From: Gymnodinialimonas sp. 202GB13-11
Lineage (GTDB): Bacteria; Pseudomonadota; Alphaproteobacteria; Rhodobacterales; Rhodobacteraceae
Direction: 5' to 3'
NCBI RefSeq assembly: GCF_040932485.1
Contig: NZ_JBFRBH010000001.1
Location: 3,584,212 to 3,648,211, forward strand
Length of the DNA stretch: 64,000 bases
Shown piece by piece: positions 35,007 to 44,587 of the stretch; positions within the stretch are counted from its first letter, which is position 1; each line of letters begins with the position of its first letter. Under the pieces are notes generated by a model, which was given only the letters and a program-made list of their open reading frames with translations, was not told the DNA's origin and searched no databases. Both the position numbers and the translations under genes were made by a program.

Positions 35007-35296
35007 TGTACGCGGTTGTGGTGACCTTCAAACTGAAACCGGGGCAGGCGAAGGCATTTTTGGCCCTCATGCGAGACAATGCCGCTACATCGCTGTCGAC
35101 GGAGGAGGGGTGCCACCGCTTCGACGTCTGTACCGATCCTGCCCGCCCGGAGGAGGTCTTTCTCTACGAGTTGTATGACGACCGAGCGGCATTTGACACG
35201 CACCTCGCCAGTGCCCACTTTCAAACATTCGACACGACAGCAGGTCCGATGATCTCGTCGAAATCCATCACAACTTATGCGCAGGTACACCCATGA
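35006..35296 (+). CDS. Antibiotic-biosynthesis-monooxygenase-fold small protein (96 aa)
   Basis: This is an ABM-domain ferredoxin-like fold protein: VVVTFKLKPGQAKAFLALMR, then EEGCHRFDVCTDPARPEEVFLYELYDDRAAFDTH in consecutive segments, matching the LsrG/YgiN pattern. Members are cofactor-free monooxygenases or isomerases. It overlaps tctA by one base and the MBL gene by 4 nt, so it probably acts on the imported acid (inference). Confidence 0.8.
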   Translation: MYAVVVTFKLKPGQAKAFLALMRDNAATSLSTEEGCHRFDVCTDPARPEEVFLYELYDDRAAFDTHLASAHFQTFDTTAGPMISSKSITTYAQVHP

Positions 35297-36090
35297 GCGA
35301 TTGGGAGGTCTATTGCATCAAGTACGCAGACCGAAACGCGCGCACACGCGCCGACAGCTTCATCTTTGATGACAACCACGACGCGCCTCATGCCATGGAT
35401 TACTTCATGTGGCTGCTGCAGCGTGGGGCCGAGGTTATTCTGGTCGACACTGGGTATGATACGGCCGAGGCGCAGGCGCGGGGCCGCCCGATCCGCCTCG
35501 ATCCTGTGGCCGCGCTGGCCCCGTTTGGGATTGCGCCCGAGGATGTGACACAGGTCATCGTCACCCATCTCCACTACGATCATGCGGGCGGGATGCACCT
35601 GTTCCCCAATGCCAGACTGCATTTGCAGACCGCTGAGATGGCTTATGCGACTGGTCCATGCATGTGCCATGAAACATTGCAAATGCCCTTTACGGCATCC
35701 CATGTGTGCACCGCAATCATGCGGCTCTATGCCGGAAAGGTCACTTTCCACGATGGAGATGCCGAGATCGCGGAGGGCGTGACGGTCCACTGCATCGGCG
35801 GCCACAGCCGCGGGCTGCAATGTGTCCGCGTGCGCACGAAAGCCGGGTGGTTGGTGCTGGCCTCTGATGCGGCGCATTTCTACGAAAACGTGTTCGCGCG
35901 AAAGCCCTTTCCCATTGTCGTGGACCTGCAAGACATGCTGGACGGTTTCGACACGCTGCACCGTTTGGCCTCTGCGCCGTCCCTGATCGTGCCGGGCCAT
36001 GATCCGCTGGTGCGCGAATATTTCCCGCAAGACCTGGCCCCCCATATCACCCGCCTCGATGCAGGCCCTCTCAAGGCGTTTCCAATATGA
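35293..36090 (+). CDS. Metallo-beta-lactamase-fold hydrolase, N-acyl-homoserine-lactonase-like (265 aa)
   Basis: The zinc-binding HxHxDH motif is H92, H94, D96 and H97 (THLHYDHAGGM); later ligands appear in GGHSRGL, SDAAHFYEN and PGHDPLV. The overall length and layout resemble AiiB/AttM lactonases. In this operon, between a carboxylate transporter and sugar-acid kinase genes, opening a sugar-acid lactone is a more likely role than quorum quenching (inference). Confidence 0.8.
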   Translation: MSDWEVYCIKYADRNARTRADSFIFDDNHDAPHAMDYFMWLLQRGAEVILVDTGYDTAEAQARGRPIRLDPVAALAPFGIAPEDVTQVIVTHLHYDHAGGMHLFPNARLHLQTAEMAYATGPCMCHETLQMPFTASHVCTAIMRLYAGKVTFHDGDAEIAEGVTVHCIGGHSRGLQCVRVRTKAGWLVLASDAAHFYENVFARKPFPIVVDLQDMLDGFDTLHRLASAPSLIVPGHDPLVREYFPQDLAPHITRLDAGPLKAFPI

Positions 36091-37307
36091 AGATCGGTGT
36101 CATAGCGGATGATTTCACCGGCGCGTCCGACATCGCCCTGACGCTGGCCGAGGCGGGTATGCGCGTTGCGCAATTCATCGGTGTGCCCGGTGGAAGGGCG
36201 GACCCGGACCTTGGGGCAGGGGTCGTGGCCCTCAAATCCCGGACTGCTCCCGTGGCCGAGGCCGTGGAAGCCTCACTTGCGGCGTGCGACTGGCTGCTGG
36301 AACAAGGTGCTCAGCAGATCGTTTTCAAAGTCTGCTCCACGTTCGACAGCACGTCACAAGGCAATATCGGCCCCGTCCTCGACGCCCTTGCGGACCGGTT
36401 GCAGGCGGGCCCCGTCGTCGTCTGCCCGGCCTTTCCCGAAAACGGCCGCAGCGTCTACCAGGGGCACCTGTTTGTGAACGACCGCCTGCTCAATGAAAGC
36501 GGCATGCAGGACCATCCACTCACCCCCATGCGGGACGCCGATCTGCGCCGGGTTCTGGCGACGCAATCCACACGGTCCGTTGGCCATATCCCCGCTTCAG
36601 CCGTGGCGCAGGGGCCGGACGAGATCACGCGCCACCTCGGCCAACCCGCCCACATGATCACCGATGCCATCAGCAATGCTGACCTCATCCAGATCGGACG
36701 CGCCGCCAAGGACACGCAGCTTCTGTGCGGCGGCTCTGGCATCGCCATCGGCCTGCCGGCCAATTTCGGCGCTCAGCCGTCCACGCCGCCCTGGCGCGCC
36801 ATCGACGGGCAGGGGGCCGTGTTCTCCGGCTCGTGCAGCCGCGCCACGCGAGAGCAGGTGGACATCTTTCAAACACACGCCCCGGCTTTCCAGATCGACG
36901 CCGCAACAGCGGTGAACGGCGACTACGACATCGCGGAAATGGCGCGCTGGGTTCTGGCCCAGGACACCGCCCCGCTCGTCTATTCCTCTGCCGATCCAGA
37001 TGCCGTACGCGCGGCCCAGGACAGGTTCGGCACGACCTTGGCCGCAGACGCCATCGAAAGCATCTTCTCGCGCCTCGCAATCGCGTTGCGCGATCAGGGC
37101 TTGCGCAGGCTTATCGTGGCAGGGGGCGAGACCTCGGGCGCGGTCGTCACGGCGCTTGGCGTCCAAACGCTTACCATCGGCCCCCGCGCCGCCGCAGGCG
37201 TGCCCCTGGTGATGGCAGGCGATATGGCAATGGCGCTGAAGTCCGGTAATTTCGGCGGGCCGGATTTCTTTGCCAACACCCTTGCGCTGATGGAGGCTAC
37301 GCCATGA
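36087..37307 (+). CDS. otnK: Four-carbon acid sugar kinase family protein, OtnK-like (406 aa)
   Basis: This is a DUF1537-family ATP-dependent kinase. The N-terminal substrate domain has IGVIADDFTGASDIALTLAE and FKVCSTFDSTSQGNIGPV; the C-terminal nucleotide domain has FSGSCSRATREQ, LIVAGGETSGAVVTAL and a glycine-rich GPRAAAGVPLV. Known members phosphorylate 3-oxo-tetronates (from threonate or erythronate) or related acids. It overlaps the MBL and aldolase genes by 4 nt each. The exact substrate is not decided by sequence. Confidence 0.87.
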   Translation: MKIGVIADDFTGASDIALTLAEAGMRVAQFIGVPGGRADPDLGAGVVALKSRTAPVAEAVEASLAACDWLLEQGAQQIVFKVCSTFDSTSQGNIGPVLDALADRLQAGPVVVCPAFPENGRSVYQGHLFVNDRLLNESGMQDHPLTPMRDADLRRVLATQSTRSVGHIPASAVAQGPDEITRHLGQPAHMITDAISNADLIQIGRAAKDTQLLCGGSGIAIGLPANFGAQPSTPPWRAIDGQGAVFSGSCSRATREQVDIFQTHAPAFQIDAATAVNGDYDIAEMARWVLAQDTAPLVYSSADPDAVRAAQDRFGTTLAADAIESIFSRLAIALRDQGLRRLIVAGGETSGAVVTALGVQTLTIGPRAAAGVPLVMAGDMAMALKSGNFGGPDFFANTLALMEATP

Positions 37308-37948
37308 GCGAGCACGCAAAACTGCGCGAGGATATCTGCACACTGGCCAAATCCATGTTCGATCGCGGGCTGACCGCCGGCTCATCGGGCAATATTTCGG
37401 CAAGGCTGTCCGATGGGTCCGTTCTGGTGACCCCCACCGGGCGGGCGCTGGGGTTTCTCGACCCCGCCCAGATCAGCCATCTCGACGCCAACCAAAAGCT
37501 CCTGTCCGGCGATCCGCCGACCAAGGAAACCCCGCTTCACGCCGCGTTCTATGAAACGCGCGCGGGAACGGGGGCGGTCGTGCACCTGCATTCAACCCAC
37601 TCCGTCGCCTTGTCCATGCTTCCCGACACGGACCCCGACCACGTCCTGCCCCCCCTGACGCCCTACACGATCATGCGTGTGGGCAAGGTGAAACTGCTGC
37701 CGTTCTTCCTGCCCGGCGATCCCGCCATGGGGGACGCGGTGCGCGGATTGGCGGGCAAACGGTCTGCGGTCCTGCTGGCCAATCACGGCCCGGTGGTTGC
37801 GGGAAAAGACATCTGGGCCACAGCCTTCGCAATGGAAGAGCTGGAAGAGACAGCCAAGCTGGCCCTGATCACCCGGGGCCTGTCGCCGCGGATGCTATCG
37901 CCCGCCGATGTCGAGGCCGTCGTTCGGCAGTTTGATATCGATTGGTGA
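37304..37948 (+). CDS. otnC: Class II aldolase/adducin-family protein, OtnC-like (214 aa)
   Basis: Class II aldolase fold: TAGSSGNISARLSDGSVLVTPTG, then the metal-binding HLHSTHSVALS and the late NHGPVVAGKD histidine. Next to an OtnK-type kinase this is most likely 3-oxo-tetronate 4-phosphate decarboxylase, giving dihydroxyacetone phosphate and CO2. It overlaps otnK by 4 nt and ends the operon. Confidence 0.86.
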   Translation: MSEHAKLREDICTLAKSMFDRGLTAGSSGNISARLSDGSVLVTPTGRALGFLDPAQISHLDANQKLLSGDPPTKETPLHAAFYETRAGTGAVVHLHSTHSVALSMLPDTDPDHVLPPLTPYTIMRVGKVKLLPFFLPGDPAMGDAVRGLAGKRSAVLLANHGPVVAGKDIWATAFAMEELEETAKLALITRGLSPRMLSPADVEAVVRQFDIDW

Positions 37949-38347
37949 TAGAGCGTTCGCCGATGCCAATTCAATGACACCATCGTGCTGCCGCCAGCAA
38001 ACGATTTGGCTGAACGCGTCCATGCACAAACAGACATACCAGTAAGTGGGGAACCGGCTTTCCCGAACCCGGCCGTCAGGTTTTCGCTTTGAACGAGCAG
38101 TCAGCAATGGCTGGTCATGAGAATTAACGTTGCCAAAAACGAAGCTCGCGAAGCCGGAGCTATAGCCATTCCTTGTCGCATCAACTAGTTTTGCGTCGCT
38201 GTCGAAAGGTTTAAGGGGCTGCCAACAATAGGCCCCAACGTCGACATCAAACGAAGAGCGGTCTGATGGGGAACAAATGCTTGGTTGTGACACGCTAAGG
38301 CAGCCGGTACGGATCCTTATAACGGTAAAGAAGAACAAGGTCTTTCT
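37949..38347. other. Intergenic region before the mrp operon
   Basis: About 400 nt hold the mrp promoter. On the minus strand a short reading at about 37994-38047 (TYWYVCLCMDAFSQIVCW) faintly resembles the YLYLxxxxDxFSRxIVGW region of IS3/IS481-type integrases, which would make it a decayed transposase scrap. No ends, repeats or intact frame support it. Otherwise I see nothing definable. Confidence 0.3.
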
Positions 38348-41218
38348 ATGAACCTCGAAGGCACGCTCCTTCTTATCATAGCTGCACTGCCTTTTGTCGG
38401 AGCGCTCTTGCCGGGTCTGATGATCAGGGCAGGGCGCAATGTGTGTGCAATTTCGACCGCTGTTCCCACAGTTGCGGCTCTGACCCTTCTCATAGTGCTG
38501 GCACCCGGCGTCCTGCAGGGCGAAATTGTTCAGGCCGAGTTGGAATGGCTTCCGCAGCTTGGGCTGTCGGCTTCGTTTTTTCTCGACGGTCTCGGGCTGT
38601 TATTCGCCGGAATGATCCTTGGCGTTGGATCTCTGATTATTCTGTACGCCCGCTTCTATCTGTCCGGCGAAGACCCGATGGGGCAGTTCTATACATACCT
38701 CCTGCTGTTTCAGGGGGCGATGTTGGGCATCGTATTGTCGGACAACATCCTCCTTTTGTTGATCTTCTGGGAGCTGACATCGCTGTCGTCCTTCCTTCTG
38801 ATCGGATACTGGAAGCATCTGCCTGAAGGGCGCCAGGGTGCACGTATGGCATTGGCCGTTACAGGTGCTGGCGGGTTGGCGTTGATCGGTGGGATGCTCA
38901 TCCTTGGAAATATCGTGGGCAGCTACAACCTGACCGATATCTTGCAGGCCGGGGACCAGATCCGCGCCTCGGACTGGTATCTGCCCGCGCTGATTCTGAT
39001 CCTGCTTGGGGCGTTCACCAAGTCGGCGCAGTTCCCGTTCCATTTCTGGCTGCCGCATGCCATGGCCGCGCCAACGCCAGTATCGGCCTATCTGCATTCG
39101 GCAACCATGGTGAAGGCGGGTGTATTCCTTTTGGCGCGCATGTGGCCAGCGCTCGCCGGCACCGAAGCATGGTTCTACATCGTGGCCACGATCGGCCTAA
39201 TCACGATGGTGCTCGGGGCGCTGATCGCTTTGTTCAAAGACGATCTCAAAGCGCTTCTCGCGTTCTCGACCGTGAGCCATCTTGGGCTGCTTACGATGCT
39301 TTTGGGTTTCGGCACGACCGCCGCTGCGGTGGCCGCAGTCTTCCACATCATCAACCACCTGACCTTCAAAGCCGCCCTCTTCATGACGGCTGGCATTGTG
39401 GATCACGAGACACATACGCGTGACATCAAGCGGTTGGGTGGGCTTAGGCACCTCATGCCGGTCACCTTTGTCATTGGCACCGTCGCGGCCTTGTCGATGG
39501 CCGGTATCCCACTCTTCAACGGATTCATCTCCAAGGAGATGATGTTGGAAGAAGCCTCGCACACCGATTGGTTGAACAGCGCATATGCCGTACCGGTGCT
39601 GGCCACACTCGGCGCACTTTTGTCGGTGGCGTATTCCCTGCGCTTCATTTTCCATGTCTTCATGGGGCCGGAGCGCGATGATTATCCGCAAAAGCCCCAC
39701 GACCCGCCCTTTGGTATGTGGGCCTCGCCCGCACTTCTGGCGACGCTTGTCGTGATCATCGGCGTTGCGCCGTTTCTGGCGGAAGGCATCGTAACCGCCG
39801 CTGTAAATGCAGTGACCGGCGCCGACCTGCACCCCCGTCTTTATATCTGGCATGGGATAACCCCAGCGCTCTTCATGTCGATCATTGCTGTCGCCGGTGG
39901 TGCGGTTCTCTTGCTCATGCACCGACCGCTCAATGCGGCATGGATCGCTGCGCCGCGCCCGGAAGCCAAGGCAATCTTTGATCGTCTGGTCTCCGCTATC
40001 GTTGCACTGTGCCGCTGGATCACTGAATTCAGCCATAACGGCGCGATCAGTCGGTATCTGGCGATTTTCACGGTGACGTCGATCGCACTTGGCTGGTTTG
40101 CCTATTCGTCGAGCGGGCTCAGCGCCCCCACCCGAGAAATGCTGCCCATTGCGCCGGTTATTGCTGTGGGCTGGGTGATGCTGATTGTTGCCACCGTCTC
40201 GGTCGTGACAATGCACCACCACCGGTTCCGCGCGTTGATCCTGATTGGGATCATCGGTTTGTCGATTTCCGCGGGGTTCGCCTACCTCTCTGCGCCAGAC
40301 CTCGCGCTGACGCAAATCTCGGTTGAAACGGTCACGATCATGCTTCTGCTGCTGGCCTTGCACTTCATGCCGAAGACGACCCCAAAAGAGAGCCCATTGG
40401 GTCTAAGGTTGCGCGATAGCGTCATTGCCCTTGGCGCAGGCGGTGGTGTGGCGGCGCTGGCATACGCATTCCTGATGCGCGACATCGACACTATTTCCGA
40501 GTACCACATCGCCAACAGCTATGAAGGCGGCGGCGGCACCAATGTGGTCAACGTAATCCTCGTCGATTTCCGGGGCTATGATACGTTCGGCGAGATCATC
40601 GTGTTGGGCATCGCGGGGCTTCTGATCTACGCGATGATGCATGCCCTCTTGGACGGTCCGGCGGGGCGGAGGTTGAGGAACACCGACTATTCCCAGGATC
40701 GGTCCCGCGACCGGCACCCGATGATGATGGTAGTCGTCACCCGCGTCCTGATGCCGATTGCCGTTGTCGTGGGCCTCTACATCTTCTTGCGGGGTCATAA
40801 CGAACCAGGTGGCGGTTTTGTTGCAGGCCTTGTGATCGCGATTGCGCTGCTCATGCAGTACATGGCGTCCGGTTTCGCCTGGACCCAGCAACGCAAGAAG
40901 ATCGAGTACCACACGATGATCGGCCTTGGCGTGGTGATTGCGGGTCTGACCGGAGTAGGCGCGTGGGTCGCCGGCGCGCCGTTCCTGACCAGCTCTTACA
41001 CCTATGTGCACCTGCCGCCGATCGAGGAATTCGAGCTGGCCACGGCCATGCTGTTTGACCTTGGCGTTTTCCTGACAGTTTTGGGCGCGGTCATGTTGAT
41101 GCTCTACAGCCTAAGTCGGATCGCCCGGTACGCAGGCGAAACCGTCAATATCGAGCCGATGGACTACGACCCCAGCGATCAGACCCCCGACGACGCTCAA
41201 CCAGAGGGGGGTCGCTGA
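38348..41218 (+). CDS. mrpA: Mrp-type Na+/H+ antiporter subunit A/B fusion (956 aa)
   Basis: This is the largest subunit of the Mrp (Mnh/Pha) cation/proton antiporter, related to NuoL of complex I. The first ~780 residues are MrpA (for example AQFPFHFWLPHAMAAPTPVSAYLHSATMVKAG in consecutive segments, with the conserved proton-path Lys and His). The C-terminal ~170 residues are the MrpB domain (RGHNEPGGGFVAGLVIAIALL). The A/B fusion is typical of PhaA in alphaproteobacteria. It functions in Na+ export and pH homeostasis. It is the first of six tightly packed genes. Confidence 0.95.
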   Translation: MNLEGTLLLIIAALPFVGALLPGLMIRAGRNVCAISTAVPTVAALTLLIVLAPGVLQGEIVQAELEWLPQLGLSASFFLDGLGLLFAGMILGVGSLIILYARFYLSGEDPMGQFYTYLLLFQGAMLGIVLSDNILLLLIFWELTSLSSFLLIGYWKHLPEGRQGARMALAVTGAGGLALIGGMLILGNIVGSYNLTDILQAGDQIRASDWYLPALILILLGAFTKSAQFPFHFWLPHAMAAPTPVSAYLHSATMVKAGVFLLARMWPALAGTEAWFYIVATIGLITMVLGALIALFKDDLKALLAFSTVSHLGLLTMLLGFGTTAAAVAAVFHIINHLTFKAALFMTAGIVDHETHTRDIKRLGGLRHLMPVTFVIGTVAALSMAGIPLFNGFISKEMMLEEASHTDWLNSAYAVPVLATLGALLSVAYSLRFIFHVFMGPERDDYPQKPHDPPFGMWASPALLATLVVIIGVAPFLAEGIVTAAVNAVTGADLHPRLYIWHGITPALFMSIIAVAGGAVLLLMHRPLNAAWIAAPRPEAKAIFDRLVSAIVALCRWITEFSHNGAISRYLAIFTVTSIALGWFAYSSSGLSAPTREMLPIAPVIAVGWVMLIVATVSVVTMHHHRFRALILIGIIGLSISAGFAYLSAPDLALTQISVETVTIMLLLLALHFMPKTTPKESPLGLRLRDSVIALGAGGGVAALAYAFLMRDIDTISEYHIANSYEGGGGTNVVNVILVDFRGYDTFGEIIVLGIAGLLIYAMMHALLDGPAGRRLRNTDYSQDRSRDRHPMMMVVVTRVLMPIAVVVGLYIFLRGHNEPGGGFVAGLVIAIALLMQYMASGFAWTQQRKKIEYHTMIGLGVVIAGLTGVGAWVAGAPFLTSSYTYVHLPPIEEFELATAMLFDLGVFLTVLGAVMLMLYSLSRIARYAGETVNIEPMDYDPSDQTPDDAQPEGGR

Positions 41219-41219
41219 G

Positions 41220-41591
41220 ATGGAGATGATTGTTGCAAGCAGTATTGGCGTTCTGACTGCGGGTGGGGTTTACCTGTTGCTGCGGTTGCGGACCTTTCCC
41301 GTGATCCTAGGCCTGGCCCTGTTGTCTTATGCGGTGAACGTGTTCCTCTTTGCCAGTGGACGGCTGGCTATCGACCAATCACCTATCCTGTCGCGCTATG
41401 GCGAAGCGAACTACACTGACCCGCTTCCGCAAGCTTTGGTGCTAACAGCAATCGTGATCTCCTTTGGGATGACAGCAGTGCTGGTGATGATCGGCCTCGG
41501 CGCGTATCTGGAGGCTGACAGCGACCAGATCGACATCGCCCCGGAAGAAGGCGATGACGCTAGTGATCCCGACCAGGAAGGGACTGCGTGA
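41220..41591 (+). CDS. mrpC: Mrp antiporter subunit C (123 aa)
   Basis: MrpC is NuoK-like. Three hydrophobic segments are visible, with GVYLLLRLRTFPVILGLALLSYAVNVFLF as the characteristic core (in consecutive parts), then ALVLTAIVISFGMTAVLVM. The start follows the mrpA stop by one base. Confidence 0.92.
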   Translation: MEMIVASSIGVLTAGGVYLLLRLRTFPVILGLALLSYAVNVFLFASGRLAIDQSPILSRYGEANYTDPLPQALVLTAIVISFGMTAVLVMIGLGAYLEADSDQIDIAPEEGDDASDPDQEGTA

Positions 41592-43180
41592 TGCACTGGG
41601 TAATCCTTCCCGTTGTTCTTCCTGCTCTGCTGGCGCCGTTGATCGCCTTCGTGATGCGTCATGACATGGTTCTCGCGCGCACCGCATCGGTGGCTGGAAC
41701 CATGCTGCTTTTGGGAATCGCGCTGACGCTGACGTTTATGGCGTCCGATGGCACCACCCATGTATATCGGTTGGGCGATTGGCCCGCACCGTTTGGGATT
41801 GTCCTCGTGCTGGATCGTTTATCGGCATTGATGGTTTTGCTGACCGCGACCCTTGCCCTGATTGTGCTGATCCATGCAATCACAACAGGGTGGGACGCGA
41901 AGGGACGGCATTTCCACGCCCTGTTTCAGTTCCAGCTTATGGGCATCTGCGGCGCGTTCCTGACGGGCGACATCTTCAACCTGTTCGTGTTCTTCGAGAT
42001 CCTTCTCATCGCGTCCTACGGGTTGATGATCCATTCGGGTGGCAAGGCGCGGATGCGCGCGGGTCTGCAATATGTGGTGATGAACCTTGCGGGCTCGACC
42101 CTCTTCCTATTTGCGCTCGGAACGCTCTACGCCTCGACCGGAACCCTGAACATTGCCGATCTGGCAGTGCGCATCCCTGAGATTCCGGCGGAAGACGCCG
42201 CCCTCGTTCGGGTGGCCGCGATCCTTCTGATGATCGTCTTCGCGGTAAAGGCCGCGCTCTTCCCGGTTCAATTCTGGCTGCCTGCCACCTACGCCAATGC
42301 ACCTGCACCGGTTGCAGCCCTCTTTGCAATCATGACGAAGGTGGGCGCCTATGCGATCCTGCGCGTGCACACCACCGCGTTCGGGCCGGGCATTTCCGGG
42401 ACCGAGGATCTGGCGGCGACTTGGCTGTTCCCCGCGGCCATCGTCACGATTGCGGTCGGGGCATTCGGCGTGTTGGGCGCACGGCGCCTGATGCCACTCA
42501 TTGCGTTTTCCGTTGTGGGCTCCATGGGAACCCTGCTGGTGGCCGTTTCGGCCTTTTCGACAGTCGCAACAAGCGCTGCGTTGTACTACATGGTCCATTC
42601 GACCTTCGCGGCGGCCTGTTTGTTCCTTATTGCCGATCTGATCATCACACGTCGCACGGCCGATACGCTCCGACCCGAGCCTCCCACGGTACAGAACGGC
42701 CTCTTTGCGGCCCTCTTTTTTGGCGCGGCCATCGCCATGGCGGGGATGCCACCGCTGAGCGGGTTTCTTGGCAAACTTCTTGTCCTCGATGCCCTTCGAG
42801 AGCCCGGTGTGATCGGGTGGGCTTGGACCGCGATCCTTGTTGGGTCCCTCCTCACGATTGTTGGGTTTGCTCGGGCCGGCAGTGTCCTGTTCTGGAAATC
42901 CACAGCCCAAACGGCGTCCGACCCGGACGATACGGCAGAAGTTGAAATGTCACCCCGGGCCACGACTGCTCAGGTTGCGCCAGTCGTTCTGACCTTGGTG
43001 GTGTTGGGTATGCTTGCGTTCTTTGCCGGCCCGGTTTCTGCCTATCTCGGGGATACATCGGAGCAGTTATTTGACCGTGCAGGGTATACGGATGCCGTCC
43101 TCACACCTGTTGCCGTCGAGGAAGCCGAACACAGCCAGACGCACTCACATGCCGATGGCTCCGTTGAGGAGGATCACTAA
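41591..43180 (+). CDS. mrpD: Mrp antiporter subunit D (529 aa)
   Basis: MrpD is NuoN/NuoM-like, with about 14 membrane segments. It shows GDIFNLFVFFEILLIASYGL and KAALFPVQFWLPATYANAPAPVAALF (the latter in consecutive parts), with the conserved Glu and Lys of the proton path. ATG at 41591 overlaps the mrpC stop by one base (TGATG); a GTG three bases earlier is possible. The C-terminal tail is rich in His/Glu/Asp. Confidence 0.94.
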   Translation: MHWVILPVVLPALLAPLIAFVMRHDMVLARTASVAGTMLLLGIALTLTFMASDGTTHVYRLGDWPAPFGIVLVLDRLSALMVLLTATLALIVLIHAITTGWDAKGRHFHALFQFQLMGICGAFLTGDIFNLFVFFEILLIASYGLMIHSGGKARMRAGLQYVVMNLAGSTLFLFALGTLYASTGTLNIADLAVRIPEIPAEDAALVRVAAILLMIVFAVKAALFPVQFWLPATYANAPAPVAALFAIMTKVGAYAILRVHTTAFGPGISGTEDLAATWLFPAAIVTIAVGAFGVLGARRLMPLIAFSVVGSMGTLLVAVSAFSTVATSAALYYMVHSTFAAACLFLIADLIITRRTADTLRPEPPTVQNGLFAALFFGAAIAMAGMPPLSGFLGKLLVLDALREPGVIGWAWTAILVGSLLTIVGFARAGSVLFWKSTAQTASDPDDTAEVEMSPRATTAQVAPVVLTLVVLGMLAFFAGPVSAYLGDTSEQLFDRAGYTDAVLTPVAVEEAEHSQTHSHADGSVEEDH

Positions 43181-43183
43181 GCC

Positions 43184-43675
43184 ATGCTGGTCCGTTTCAT
43201 CCCGCACCCGTTGCTGAGCCTCACGCTTATCCTCGTCTGGATCGGTTTGGTGAACAAATTCACACTTGGAAATCTCATCCTGGGAACAGCCTTTGGCGTG
43301 ATCATCCCGATGCTGACCGCCGCGTATTGGCCGGATCGGCCGAAGCTTCGCCGCCCCCTGAAAGCTGCAGAATACATGATGATCGTTCTTTGGGACATTA
43401 TCGTGGCCAACGTTCAGGTGGCCATGATCATCCTGTTCAAGCGCGAGCGGACCATCACATCGCAGTGGATCCCCGTTCCGCTGGAATTGACCTCAGCCGA
43501 AGCGATTACGGTTCTTGCAGGGACGATCACCATGACACCCGGTACAGTGTCCGCCACCTTGGCGGCGGATGGCACTTCCATTCTGGTGCATTGCTTGCAC
43601 ACGGACGATCCCGACGCTGTTCGGGACGAAATCAAGACCCGCTATGAACGACGCCTTCTGGAGATCTTCCCATGA
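43184..43675 (+). CDS. mrpE: Mrp antiporter subunit E (163 aa)
   Basis: MrpE has two to three hydrophobic N-terminal segments and a cytoplasmic domain with ITMTPGTVSATLAADGTSILVHCLH in consecutive segments, the family hallmark. It begins 3 nt after mrpD and overlaps mrpF by 4 nt. Confidence 0.93.
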   Translation: MLVRFIPHPLLSLTLILVWIGLVNKFTLGNLILGTAFGVIIPMLTAAYWPDRPKLRRPLKAAEYMMIVLWDIIVANVQVAMIILFKRERTITSQWIPVPLELTSAEAITVLAGTITMTPGTVSATLAADGTSILVHCLHTDDPDAVRDEIKTRYERRLLEIFP

Positions 43676-43941
43676 TCGAATATGCACTGCTGTTCGCGGC
43701 TGGCTGTTACGGCATAGCGCTTTTGCTGGATCTTTGGCGCATCGCCGTCGGGCCGGGCCCCGCGGACCGGATCCTTGCGCTAGATACCATGGTGATCAAC
43801 GTGATCGCGCTCTTGGTGCTTTACGGTATCTGGAGGGGGACAGCGATATATTTTGAGGCCGCAATGCTAATTGCCATGGTCGGTTTTGTCTCAACAGTCG
43901 CGTATTGCCGCTTCCTCTTGCGCGGCGACATCATTGAATAG
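43672..43941 (+). CDS. mrpF: Mrp antiporter subunit F (89 aa)
   Basis: MrpF has three hydrophobic segments and the conserved GPGPADRILALDTMVINVIAL stretch (consecutive parts) with its aspartate. It overlaps mrpE by 4 nt and ends 10 nt before mrpG. Confidence 0.92.
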   Translation: MIEYALLFAAGCYGIALLLDLWRIAVGPGPADRILALDTMVINVIALLVLYGIWRGTAIYFEAAMLIAMVGFVSTVAYCRFLLRGDIIE

Positions 43942-43951
43942 GGGCTGAACC

Positions 43952-44332
43952 ATGAACTTGTTTGCAGAAGTCTTGATCTCCATTGCCCTCGTCATAAGCG
44001 GCCTCTTTGGCTTCGTTGGATCGTATGGGTTGATCAAACTGAAGAATAGCCTCCAGCGGCTTCACGCACCAACCAAGGCAACGACACTGGGCGTCGGCGG
44101 AGTGCTGATTGCGTCGATGATTTTCTTCTATGCGACGACTGGCTACATCTCGGTCCATGAGCTGTTGATCTCGCTGTTTCTGTTTTTGACCGCGCCGATC
44201 ACAGCAAATTTCATCGCAAAGACTTACATGGCCTACAATCTGCGCGAAGACGAATTGCCGGAAAATGAAAGCGGTCACGGATGGGCCATCTATGATGATC
44301 CCCCGAACACCAGTTCCGAACCTTTGGACTAG
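43952..44332 (+). CDS. mrpG: Mrp antiporter subunit G (126 aa)
   Basis: MrpG has three hydrophobic segments and the family motif GLIKLKNSLQRLHAPTKATTLG in consecutive parts, followed by a polar C-terminus. It ends the mrp operon; I find no clear terminator before the nasT leader. Confidence 0.92.
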   Translation: MNLFAEVLISIALVISGLFGFVGSYGLIKLKNSLQRLHAPTKATTLGVGGVLIASMIFFYATTGYISVHELLISLFLFLTAPITANFIAKTYMAYNLREDELPENESGHGWAIYDDPPNTSSEPLD

Positions 44333-44587
44333 ACGTACGCCCGATGGGTCGCAGCTTGCGTTCTTTCGATGGAAAAATAGCTCGCCGGTTCTTCGTTGCG
44401 CGCGCGACCTTTGGGCTTCGCTAGTGCCGCGACAACGGCCTGCGCAGTACCCTCCAAGGTTTGCACGCAGATCAGAATATGAGCAATTCGCTTGTCCTTT
44501 GCCAAAGGGTTTCGCAGTTGACCACATGGCAAACCAACAAAGCCCTTCGGGTTTGGCGATCACAAGAGCGGGTTGGTATCTGGCCCC

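Noticed and set aside
35293-36090. Quorum-quenching lactonase
   Set aside because: The MBL protein resembles AiiB/AttM, but no autoinducer gene is nearby and the operon is a sugar-acid cluster, so a lactone of the growth substrate is more likely.
37994-38047. Transposase-like scrap (YWYVCLCMDAFSQIVCW) before the mrp operon
   Set aside because: The similarity to IS3/IS481 integrases covers fewer than 20 residues, the frame has no other matching motif, and no inverted repeats or target duplication are visible.
44329-44532. 67-aa minus-strand frame in the nasT leader
   Set aside because: It has no ribosome site or recognised family and its stop runs into mrpG; it may be a chance frame in GC-rich DNA.
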